Positions 17,637 through 26,500 of a DNA stretch of 64,000 bases are shown here, piece by piece (position 1 is the first letter of the stretch; each line of letters begins with the position of its first letter). The position numbers and the translations under genes are program-made. Origin of the DNA: G942493275 sp942493275. GTDB lineage: Bacteria; Actinomycetota; Coriobacteriia; Anaerosomatales; PHET01. The stretch covers positions 1,364,001-1,428,000 of the forward strand of contig OW818687.1 of assembly GCA_942493275.1 (NCBI GenBank). The letters run 5' to 3'. The notes beneath the pieces were generated by a model. It saw nothing but the letters and a program-made list of their open reading frames with translations, was not told the origin of the DNA and made no database searches.

Positions 17637-18056
17637 TTGGACTTGGCGGAGTTCGCGATCATCACACTCGATTGGATACGACTGCCCGAGGGCGAGCTTG
17701 GGCCTGAGGTGCCGGGCGTTTACCAGGTCTACGGCGACTCGGCAATCTACGGTCGTGACTGCCTTCTGTACATCGGCCAAGCGGGCTCTCTCGCAGGTCG
17801 CTTGGCACAGCACTTCTCAGTGTCACCAGTAACCCGAGTGAACAATCGTCATGTTCGAGTCGCGAAGTGTGATCGGCAGTTGCTCGACGTGGCAGAGTCC
17901 ATCCTCATTGCCACCCACAAGCCGAGCATGAACGCCGAGTACATTCACGCGCCCAAGTCGCCCGAGGCCACGGCACGCCACTTCTTGATACAGAATCATG
18001 GCGAACGCGGTGCGCTGACTCTGCAGGTGACGAACTCCTACTGGACACAACCATAG
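17637..18056 (+). CDS. Stand-alone GIY-YIG nuclease domain protein
   Basis: The frame starts at TTG 17637, with GAGG six bases upstream; an in-frame TTG at 17625 is an alternative. The product of about 139 residues is a single GIY-YIG domain: PGVYQVYG is the first strand, LLYIGQAGSLAGRLAQHF carries the YIG-like motif and the catalytic-type Arg, and LLDVAESILIATHKPSMNAEY contains the metal-binding Glu. Such small proteins occur in repair, mobile elements and defence loci. It sits between the RM operon and an HNH nuclease gene, but spacing gives no sign of an operon with RM. Confidence 0.75.
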   Translation: MDLAEFAIITLDWIRLPEGELGPEVPGVYQVYGDSAIYGRDCLLYIGQAGSLAGRLAQHFSVSPVTRVNNRHVRVAKCDRQLLDVAESILIATHKPSMNAEYIHAPKSPEATARHFLIQNHGERGALTLQVTNSYWTQP

Positions 18057-18101
18057 GGTATGACGCGTTTGCCCGTTTTCGTGATGCGTACGGGGGGCTA
18101 A

Positions 18102-18812
18102 TTGGACATTCGTGCTTCAGTTGTAGCGCAGGTCTGCGATGCGTTGACTGCCGGCGAACGCGAATGTGCGACCGACACCCTGAGCCAGACGTATCCGTTC
18201 CTCGGGAACAAGCCCACGCCGCGCCGCTACGGACCTCGTGAGGCGACACGCGTCTTCATAAGAGACGGGTTCATTGACAGGTACTCTGGGTCGCGAGTCG
18301 TCTTCCCGCCCGTACTGAGGGTGATCTCCGTGATGCTCCCGGAGGCCTTTCCGTACCACCCCAACTGGAAGATGGAAGTCACGCACCCCGCCTACTGGGA
18401 GCTGACGGCGACCGTAGATCACCTCGAAGCGGCGTCCCGCGGCGGTGCTGACGATGAGTCCAACTGGGTGACTACGTCGATGGCTCGCAACAGCGCTAAA
18501 GGGAACCACTCGCTTGAGGACCTCGGGTGGTCGCTGCATCCCGCTGGAGACCTCGATGAGTGGGATGGACTGTTGAGCTGGTACCTCGCGATCACCGGGT
18601 CCAATCCGGAACTGATCGTGGATGCATCCATGAAGCGCTGGCGTCAGGCCGCCATCGAGGTGGCTACGCGCGAGGACACCTGGGCAAAGGCCCAAGGCGA
18701 GGTGTCAGGGGCTCGATGTAGACTGCTGGTTGGCTGGCGTTGCGGTGACGCCATGGGGGCCAATATTGAAGTCGCTGCAGGGGCGACTCTTCTATCGGAG
18801 GGGGCTCAATGA
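18102..18812 (+). CDS. HNH endonuclease domain protein
   Basis: The start is TTG 18102 behind GGGGGGCT. The 236-residue product has an HNH motif around residues 105-145: VDHLEAASRGGADDESNWVTTSMARNSAKGN, the classic DH...GG...N...N..KG pattern of a beta-beta-alpha metal nuclease. No other domain is recognised. The gene overlaps the following lipoprotein gene by four bases (ATGA). Given the position it may be a restriction-like nuclease or a remnant of a mobile element's gene; neither can be settled from the sequence. Confidence 0.75.
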   Translation: MDIRASVVAQVCDALTAGERECATDTLSQTYPFLGNKPTPRRYGPREATRVFIRDGFIDRYSGSRVVFPPVLRVISVMLPEAFPYHPNWKMEVTHPAYWELTATVDHLEAASRGGADDESNWVTTSMARNSAKGNHSLEDLGWSLHPAGDLDEWDGLLSWYLAITGSNPELIVDASMKRWRQAAIEVATREDTWAKAQGEVSGARCRLLVGWRCGDAMGANIEVAAGATLLSEGAQ

Positions 18813-19738
18813 AGTTCAGACGTGTTGTGGTCTTGCTGATCTGCCTGCTGGCGATACTTCCGCTCTTTGGATGTGCACCGACCGAGCAGGAGAAGGTTTG
18901 GACGGCGTTTACGGATGCCGTCGCGGAGAAGCGCGTGGACGATGCCATGCAGTATGTGGATTTCAGCAGAATGGTCCAGAAGACCATGGGCGATGACTCC
19001 GAGGCCCAGGCGGCTCTGGCGCTGTTCGGCGGGCCAGAAGGCATGAGCAGCATCCTTGAAGGTGCATTCCGGGAGGCGCTCTCGGGTGCCAAGGAAGATG
19101 CTGACTCATCGGGTTTGATTGGCATGAAGAAGCCGGTTCGTGTGGAGACCGACGGCGATTTCTCTACACTAGTCTTTGAGGTCGATGGAAGCGAAACGAC
19201 CGTTCAAATGGAGAAGATCGACGGCGAATGGAAGATCGTCGACTTTGGCGACGCGCTGGGTGACGACGCCGAGGACGCCGAGGGCGATGAGAATCTGCCG
19301 GGCGGTCCCGGCACTTACACCTTCGAAGAGAACGGGACGCGCATCACAGCGCAGGTGCCGGGTCCCGAAGATGACGCTGTGGTCGCGGAAGTCGAGGCCT
19401 ACCGCAAGAAGGTGGGCGCCGATCCGGTGAGCTACATTCTTGTCGAGGTCGACAACACTGACGGCAAGGAGCAGTCGTACTTAGGTGCCATCAATGTGGT
19501 CACCGAAGATGGTTCGCAGATTGAGTTCTCGAACGTGTCCAGCGTGATGGGGGACTGGTATACCGATGAGCAGAACAGCGATCTCTACAACGCCGGGGTT
19601 GAGCTGAGCAACAAGTACTTGAACGCGACCGACACTCTTCCCGGCGCCAAGTCGAAGACTCTCTTCGTCGCGACCGAAGAGATCCCGACGATCAAGTCGG
19701 TCTGGCTTGATGGTGAGCGCATGGCCAAAGAGGAGTAG
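18809..19738 (+). CDS. Predicted lipoprotein
   Basis: The 309-residue product has a lipoprotein signal: basic MKFRR, a hydrophobic stretch and the lipobox LFGC with Cys 22. The mature part has a helical, acidic domain with a DUF2939-like look (AFTDAVAEKRVDDAMQYVDF), an FEVDGSETTVQMEKIDGEWKIVDFG strand pair, an acidic linker, and a C-terminal beta domain. It should be attached to the outer face of the membrane. It overlaps the HNH gene by four bases, an odd pairing that may only reflect compaction at the end of the island. Confidence 0.7.
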   Translation: MKFRRVVVLLICLLAILPLFGCAPTEQEKVWTAFTDAVAEKRVDDAMQYVDFSRMVQKTMGDDSEAQAALALFGGPEGMSSILEGAFREALSGAKEDADSSGLIGMKKPVRVETDGDFSTLVFEVDGSETTVQMEKIDGEWKIVDFGDALGDDAEDAEGDENLPGGPGTYTFEENGTRITAQVPGPEDDAVVAEVEAYRKKVGADPVSYILVEVDNTDGKEQSYLGAINVVTEDGSQIEFSNVSSVMGDWYTDEQNSDLYNAGVELSNKYLNATDTLPGAKSKTLFVATEEIPTIKSVWLDGERMAKEE

Positions 19739-19817
19739 AGCGACTCAAGACATCCGAAAGCGGGCTCGATCACGCGCACTCTAAGGACCTTCGGGGGGTG
19801 CCGTTGTTGACTCGCCG

Positions 19818-19838
19818 ACGCGTGCCATACGCGTGCCA
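19818..19838 (+). repeat. Tandem 10-bp direct repeat, candidate integrase arm sites
   Basis: ACGCGTGCCA occurs at 19818-19827 and again at 19829-19838, one DNA turn apart. Such short direct repeats lie next to the attachment sites of many tRNA-targeting integrative elements, where integrase and its accessory proteins bind. The tRNA-end copy at 19980-20002 is about 140 bases away, which fits this reading. Confidence 0.35.
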
Positions 19839-19979
19839 CATAGCGGTGAAACGCGATGAAACGCCCTGACAGCCGCCAAGACTCGGCGAGCGGGTCTGGC
19901 ACCGGACTAAGCCTCTGACCTGCGACGATGCGACACCTCGCGGTCCTCGCCGACACCGCCCGACACCCCCATCTTCGAT

Positions 19980-20002
19980 TTCGAATTCCCTTGGGGGCAC
20001 CA
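19980..20002 (+). repeat. 3' end of a tRNA gene, candidate right attachment site of the island
   Basis: The sequence is the T-loop, T-stem and acceptor end of a tRNA, TTCGAATTCCC then TTGGGGGCACCA. It matches the 3' end of tRNA-Glu at 30310-30332 in about 20 of 23 positions. No tRNA body lies upstream, and the 5' half of the T-stem is not complementary, so the copy is only the 3' end. A terminator follows at once, as behind a real tRNA gene. Confidence 0.6.
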
Positions 20003-20010
20003 GAGATTAC

Positions 20011-20042
20011 GCGAGCCCTCCTGCGGGTGCAGGGGGGCTCGC
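20011..20042 (+). terminator. Terminator-like stem-loop
   Basis: GCGAGCCC pairs with GGGCTCGC around a GC-rich loop and TTCT follows. It lies eight bases after the CCA of the tRNA fragment, as expected for the original terminator of the tRNA gene. Confidence 0.5.
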
Positions 20043-20240
20043 TTCTGTGTTGGGGCAAGCGATCTTGTCCTTGTCGCTCGCGCATGGTTGGCATAGTCTG
20101 CCATGAGGGTTGTTCGATCACGTGGGGTCGGTGCGTGTTCGTGTAGGTGTTCATCTGTGCGGGGGCACGGAGACGGGGGCTGTGTGAATCGTTGGAGACG
20201 AGTTGGGTCCAAGGCGGACTTCGGACGACTCAGGACGCAT

Positions 20241-23200
20241 ATGCGCCAATTGACTTCAGTCGCGTTGGCCATGCTTCTGCTCAACATGGTCTTTCCGTAC
20301 GCGGCGTTCGCTGGCGGGCTTGAGCCCGAGTTCAAGGTCGCAGGCCCCGACGCTAGGCGCGTCACAGGGCTGCTCACCGCTCAGAGTTCGGCGGTTGCCG
20401 CATCCAAGCGCGGCTGGCCCGGGGGAAGCTCAACGCTAGTGCTGGTGGACGAATCTGACGTCGCCTACGCGGCTGCAGCGTCTCCGCTTGCCGCAGCGCT
20501 TGATGCGCCCGTGCTGCTCGCTGGGAAGTCGCTTGGTTGGTCAACCGAGAGAGAGATCGAACGGCTTGGCGTCGAGAAGGTTGTGCTCGTGGGGTCGCGC
20601 ATGACGTTGGGCGGAGTCGTCGCATCGGATCTGGCGCAGCGGGGGCTTTCCGTGGAGTCCCTTCTCGGCAGCGATCCGATTGACACGTCGGACTTGGTCG
20701 CTAGACGAGTTCATGAGATTTCGGATGCCTACCGAATCGTCATTGGGACGAGCGCAGACGACCAACAACTCCTCCTCGCCGCTGTCGAGGCGGCTCGGAC
20801 GCGTTCCCCCCTCCTGGTTCTCGATGGTACGGAGCTGTCACCAGAACAGCTGGGCACCATTCGATCCCTCGGGGCACGTTCGGCGGTCATCATCGGCTCG
20901 TCTCGCTACTTCTCACCGGCTGTGCGCACAGCGTTGGAGTGCGAGGGGCTCGCTGTTGCGGTGATGGGTGGGTCTGTTGATGACATCACAGCGCGCTCGT
21001 TCGAGGCGGCGACAGACGGCGATTATTCCGTTGGGACGACCATGTTGCTTGGCACCCGTGTCGAACAGGGTCTCGCAGCACCCGCGCTATCCGCAAGGCT
21101 CGGCGCGCCAGTCCTAATGAGCACTGCGCCTTCGGGGTCGGAGTCGGCGCGTCAGTCGCTGCTGCGGAATTGCTCGATGATTGAGGATTTGTTGGTGATG
21201 GGCGACTGGCGCTCGGTGTCATCGAGCGCCATGAGCACACTCACCTATTCTGCCAGCACCGTCTATCGTGCATCCACCGTCATCGTTCGCGAACAGACCA
21301 TCGATGGCAACGTGGTCGCCGTCACAGGTACGGCGATTACTACGAAGTCAGAGCTTCGGGACATGACCGCTGACAAGCTCACCCGCAAAGTAGCGGCTGG
21401 CGACTACGTGGTAGTCATGCCGAGCGCGCAGCGTCCTGAAGGCGCGTATGGGAAGGTCACAGGGATCGCATGCAGGCCGTTTGATCCTGGCTACATCTAC
21501 TGGATAGCCCCGGTGGCCATCGGCGAGATTATTCAGCAGGGAGGAGTGACGGCGCGACAATCCGCCGCTCTGAAGCAAGATCAGACGGGTGACCTGAATT
21601 GGGACGGTGGCTTCAAGCAGGAGATAGGTGTCACTCTGGGCCTTGTTGCCTCAGTGCAGTCCGACGCAGGGTTCAGCGGAAAGTGCAAGGCGGGCCTTAC
21701 GGGCGAGGCGAAACTATCTTCGGAGCTCGAGTTCCATCTAGCAATTGAAGGTGGCAACGTCTCGGCGTTCGAGTACTCGTTCTCGAATACCGCGACTGCG
21801 AAAGTCAGTCTAACGCTCGAGGGCGAGTTCAAGGTCAAGTCGACTTCGAAAGCGTTCAAGAAGACGATGAGAGGCCGTCCAATCTTCGTGACGCTGCCGC
21901 TCTGCCCAATCCCAATCGTGTTGATGCCCACCATCGAGTACTCGGCCTACATGAGCGGGAGCTTCGCCGGCAGTCTTACGGCATCGTATGAATGGAAGTT
22001 TGAGAAGACCCAAGGGCTTCGGTTCGAGAATGGAGTGCTTTCCGAGCAGATCGACGGCGGAAAGAAGCCCACCGCGAAGCCAAGTGCGTCATCACACGCG
22101 AAGGTGCAGGCCGACCTGAAGCTGGTGTTCGGCGAGGTCAAGTGCGCCATCAAGGTTTGGGGCATTGCTGGACCGAAGTTGACCGTGACGGCATTTGGCA
22201 AGGTGTCGGGCTCCATCGATCGAAATTTCAGCACTGGCGTTCTGACCGGTGGCGGGTCGGTCGTCGTCGGCGTCGAGGTTAGTGCCGGCGTGGAGTTCAC
22301 CGTGCTCAAGCTCGTGGAACTTGAGCTGCTGGACATTCGGCTCTTCTCTTTTGAAATCACATTGCTGACGCTCGGGAAGACGACGGCCGGTGGGGCTGCG
22401 AAGCGAAGCGGACTCCTTCCGCTGCTCGCTCATGCGAACGGAGCACTGACCCATCCGTCAATCTCTGCGGACGGAAAGTACATATGCTTCCGTTCGGTTG
22501 CGAGCAATCTGCTGCCCGGCGTTCCGGCGAATCAGGCATACGTGCTGGAGCTGTCAACCGGGCGTCTTGAATGCGTAAGCCTCGACTCCCGAGGTCGTGC
22601 GCTGGGCAGTGCTTCCTACAGCCCTGTTGTGATATCCGGCAATGGCCGATACGTCGCGTTCCTGTCTGACGACGCCGGGCGACCTGGAACCATGGTTCGG
22701 GACCGGCTCAAACGGACGACGACTGTTGTCGATGTCTCTACTTCAGGCATTCAGTCCACTCAGCCTTCTCTTGATAGGGCGGTGGCGATCAGCGCGGATG
22801 GCTCCGTGGTGCTGTTCAGGTCCTACGCATCCAATCTCGTTCCCGGAGCCGGCACTGATCAGCTCTACGCGAGAGACTTGGTGCGCAAGACCACTCGTTG
22901 CGTTTCCGTGGATGCTGCGGGCAGGCCGATCGGCATCTTGAGGGGGAGAGATCCAGAGACGCTGGCCTTTGGAGATGTCGGAGTCGATCTGTCAGCGGAC
23001 GGACGATTCGCCGTCTTCTGCGCACCCTACGACCAAGCGGGGGGAACTTCGCAAATCTGGCTGCACGACCTGGAGACAAGGCGCAGCCGTGTCGTTTCGG
23101 TGACCAAGGGGGGATCGCCCACAAGCGACCGGAACTTGGCGCCGACATTGTCCGCCGACGGCAGGTATGTGGCATACCTGGGGGACAACCTGTGGTTGGG

Positions 23201-23579
23201 TGCATCTTCATCGCCCTACCCTGGGATTGCGAGGCAGAACGTCTCAACGCGCACGATGGGCTATGCGAGCCGCTCGAACTCAAACAAGCCACTCAAGGGG
23301 CTGGGTGACGAGTGCTACGTCGACACAGATGGTTCGGGCGATCGAGTCGCGTTCACGCTTCGTACTTCGGAGGGTCAGCGCCTCTACGTGCGCGATTCAT
23401 CAGCGAGCAAGACGTACTTCATCAGCGCTGACCTGCCTCGCGCATGGGCGTATCGAGTCACGGAGTGTGCGCTCTCCGATGACGGCACCCGTGTAGTGTT
23501 CCTCGCTAACAACGGTCGTAGTACCAGAATCTACCTGTTCCTATCGTCTGATTCCTGGATCGGGGATGGTGCGCTGTGA
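20241..23579 (+). CDS. Large exported protein: cell-wall-binding-2-like and beta-propeller domains
   Basis: The start is set at ATG 20241 (AGGA five bases upstream) because a signal peptide begins there: MRQLTSVALAMLLLNMVFPYAAFA. The mature protein of about 1100 residues begins with two to three degenerate cell-wall-binding-2 units (LVLVDESDVAYAAAASPLAAALDAPVLL, VEKVVLVGSRMTLGG). A middle region rich in beta structure has no recognised family. The C-terminal 350 residues contain PD40/WD40-like propeller blades with repeated ISADGKYICFRSVASNLLPG and LSADGRYVAYLGD motifs. It should sit on the cell surface. The next gene overlaps its stop codon. An in-frame upstream start near 20182 cannot be excluded. 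Confidence 0.75.
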   Translation: MRQLTSVALAMLLLNMVFPYAAFAGGLEPEFKVAGPDARRVTGLLTAQSSAVAASKRGWPGGSSTLVLVDESDVAYAAAASPLAAALDAPVLLAGKSLGWSTEREIERLGVEKVVLVGSRMTLGGVVASDLAQRGLSVESLLGSDPIDTSDLVARRVHEISDAYRIVIGTSADDQQLLLAAVEAARTRSPLLVLDGTELSPEQLGTIRSLGARSAVIIGSSRYFSPAVRTALECEGLAVAVMGGSVDDITARSFEAATDGDYSVGTTMLLGTRVEQGLAAPALSARLGAPVLMSTAPSGSESARQSLLRNCSMIEDLLVMGDWRSVSSSAMSTLTYSASTVYRASTVIVREQTIDGNVVAVTGTAITTKSELRDMTADKLTRKVAAGDYVVVMPSAQRPEGAYGKVTGIACRPFDPGYIYWIAPVAIGEIIQQGGVTARQSAALKQDQTGDLNWDGGFKQEIGVTLGLVASVQSDAGFSGKCKAGLTGEAKLSSELEFHLAIEGGNVSAFEYSFSNTATAKVSLTLEGEFKVKSTSKAFKKTMRGRPIFVTLPLCPIPIVLMPTIEYSAYMSGSFAGSLTASYEWKFEKTQGLRFENGVLSEQIDGGKKPTAKPSASSHAKVQADLKLVFGEVKCAIKVWGIAGPKLTVTAFGKVSGSIDRNFSTGVLTGGGSVVVGVEVSAGVEFTVLKLVELELLDIRLFSFEITLLTLGKTTAGGAAKRSGLLPLLAHANGALTHPSISADGKYICFRSVASNLLPGVPANQAYVLELSTGRLECVSLDSRGRALGSASYSPVVISGNGRYVAFLSDDAGRPGTMVRDRLKRTTTVVDVSTSGIQSTQPSLDRAVAISADGSVVLFRSYASNLVPGAGTDQLYARDLVRKTTRCVSVDAAGRPIGILRGRDPETLAFGDVGVDLSADGRFAVFCAPYDQAGGTSQIWLHDLETRRSRVVSVTKGGSPTSDRNLAPTLSADGRYVAYLGDNLWLGASSSPYPGIARQNVSTRTMGYASRSNSNKPLKGLGDECYVDTDGSGDRVAFTLRTSEGQRLYVRDSSASKTYFISADLPRAWAYRVTECALSDDGTRVVFLANNGRSTRIYLFLSSDSWIGDGAL

Positions 23580-26500
23580 TGCGGTTGTTCTCGTCCGGGC
23601 GTATGCTTCGCCCACGTCGCGCCTTCGCGCTCGTGATGGTCGGCGTTCTCGCTGCCGAGATTCTGGCTTTGCCCGTTGTGGCCGGCGCGGGTGTCCTGGG
23701 CGGGGTTGTGTCTGATTCCATGGGAAGGCCGATCGCGGGGGCTGAAGTCGCCGCGTACACTACGGTCTTCGACGGGCAGTCCGAGTACCGGTGCGTGGAA
23801 GCGACGACCACGGATGCAGATGGTCGATACGCGCTGACGGCTCTTGCGCCAGGCGACTATCGGATCGCAACCTCGAGTTCTTCGGGCGCAGTTGAGCTGG
23901 ATTGGCTTGGAGGCGTGTCCTACGACAGCGCGAGCGATCATGAGGTTGGCGACGGCCGGACCGATCTCGACATCACGCGGACGCTGGTCTCAACCGTCTC
24001 GGGCGAGGTGCGGGATGCCGTCGGTGCTCCTATTCCTGATGCCACCGTCTCGCTTCTCCCAGCCGGCGACCCGCAAAATGAGCTGGGGCTGGGGGTCTTG
24101 GTTAGTACCGATGCGAGCGGCACCTATGCTTTCGACGGGGTCACCCCCGAAGACGAGTACGTCCTTCAGGTGGCCGCAACTGGCTTCCAGCCACGCTTCT
24201 ACACTGTGGGTGGCGCAGAGCCCACAGTCATCTTCCCGGAAGCCGGCAGCGCGCTTGAGCAGATCGATGTCACTCTCTCGCAATCGGGACTGCTCTATGG
24301 GCGCGTCGTGCATGGGGAGATCCCTGTTCAAGACGCACGGGTCGACCTCTGGCGGCTGAACGGTGAGGTATACGAACCCTTCGGCTCACACGGATTCACG
24401 GACGTCGATGGTGCCTACGAGGTCCTGGACGTTCCCGAAGGTGTGTACAGAGTCGCGTTCACTGCGCCTTGGGAAGCCGGGTTGAGACCGGTCTTTTCGG
24501 GCGGCGCGGCATCGCTTGGTTCCGCTACGGATGTTGCGGTGACCGGCCCCGCGGACTCCGTGCGCGTTGATGCCGAGTTCGCAGGTGACAGCTCCCCCGG
24601 TGCATTGATGGGTCAGTTGTTGGACGGTTCTGGGGTTGCAATCGTCGGGGCGACAGTCGACGTGTATGTCTTGTGGCGCGGTGAGACTGTTCTTGCTGCA
24701 ACGGCGACGACCGACGCCATGGGCGGGTACGCCGCCGCGTTGCTGCCCCCGGGCGACTATTGTCTTCAGGTCACGCCGACGGCGCTGACGCCGCAGTGGA
24801 TCACTGATGGTGATACTCCGCTCGCCTCCGTTTTCACTGTCGCCCCGGGTCAGACGGCGGTCGTCCCCGACTATGCGTACCGGGTGGGCGGCGCCATTGC
24901 AGGAGTCGTCAGCGCCCCGGACGGCTTGCCGGATCACGCCGGGGAGCTGAGTGCGCTGCTGTATGAAGTCCGACAGGATATGGGCGAGACGACATTCTCG
25001 GAGGCCGCAGAGGTCGTTTGTGAGCCCGGCGGAGGGTATGCAGTCGCGGGCGTACCTGCCGGCACCTACGTGCTGGCGTTCGAGTCCACGGATCCGCGGT
25101 GTGCCACCAGGTTCTGGCCCTCCGTCTCATCGGCGGCGAGCGCAACGCCTTTGACTGTTGCAGACGGCTCGGTGCTCGCCGGATATGACGGCGCAGTCGG
25201 GGTTCTCGGATCGCTAGGTGGAGTCGTGAGCGACGCTGCAGCCGGGCCGCTCGAGGGCATCTCGGTTATGGCCCACGGAATGCGAGGTGTGGTCACCACC
25301 ACCACGGTAACCGACGGCAGCTACAAGCTCCCGCCCTTGGAGTCCGGTGAATACCTACTCGAATTCGTCGATCCCACGGGCCGGCACCGTTCCCGCTTCT
25401 ACACCAATCCCTCCTCGACTGAGGAGACGGCAACGCCGATCGTCGTTCACGATGGCGTCGATGCAAGCGGTCTCGACGTCCAAATGACCATGGCGGCAAC
25501 GGTAGTCGGTCGCGTGCAGGATGAAGGCGGCGATCCGGTGGACGAGTGCGAGGTCTCACTCTACCGATCAGCGGAGGCGACCCCGGGGTTCGTTGAGACA
25601 CTGAGACCGAGCCCGTCAGGGGAGTTCTACTTCTATGGCTTGGACGCCGGTGAGTACACGGTGGAGTTCAGTGTCCCGGAGACCAGCGCACTGTTGCCGC
25701 AGTACTACGGTGGCAGTTCTGTGGCCCCTGGGTCGGCGGTGGCGCTTGCCGACGGACAGCAACTGCAGTTGGAGACGACCACGCTTCTGAGCGGTGCGGG
25801 CATCGAAGGCACGGTCTCGGACTCGGTCGGCGCGCCCATTGCAGGGGCCAGGGTCGTTGCGTCGGGCGATCGCGTTCTGTCACGTCAGACTCTCTCGGCG
25901 CTCGATGGTTCGTACCGGCTGCAGGGCTTGCCGTCGGGCCAGTACGATGTTGTCGCCTCGGCGCCATCAGACGCCGCGGTCGCGCATACCGGGGGATTTG
26001 ACCTTGCCACGCAGTCGACACAGGTGACCGCCGGCGATCTCTACGAGACGTTGGACTACGTGTTCCCGGTGGCTGCGACCATCTCTGGCCGGGTGATCAC
26101 AGAGGACGCTTCAGCAGTTGTCGGGGCAGACGTTGTGCTGTACGCAGACTACGTTCCTGAAGGAGCAGGTGAAGTAGCGGATTTCCTCGCCGAAGGAGTG
26201 GTTGCCAGAACGGACGAGGATGGACGGTTCGACTTTGGTGGACTTGCGCCGGGGCGGTATCGCTGCCAGGTTGTGCCAGCGGAGCAGAGCGGGTTGTCTT
26301 CGCGGTTCTGGGGCGGCCTCGCCCTGGATGATGCCGAGACGCACACCGTGGTTGCCGGTGAGAATCGGGACCTGGGCGAGGTCATCGTCTCGCGCGGCTC
26401 GGTGGTCGAGGGTGTGTTGCTCGATTCGTATGGCGAGCCCATGCCGCCCTCGCTTGTTGACGTTGTCGCATACGCGTCAGACGGGTCGAGTTGGCGCCCC

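Noticed and set aside
19585..20154. Minus-strand ORF over the tRNA-end copy as the island's integrase
   Set aside because: It has none of the tyrosine or serine recombinase motifs and overlaps the end of the lipoprotein gene.
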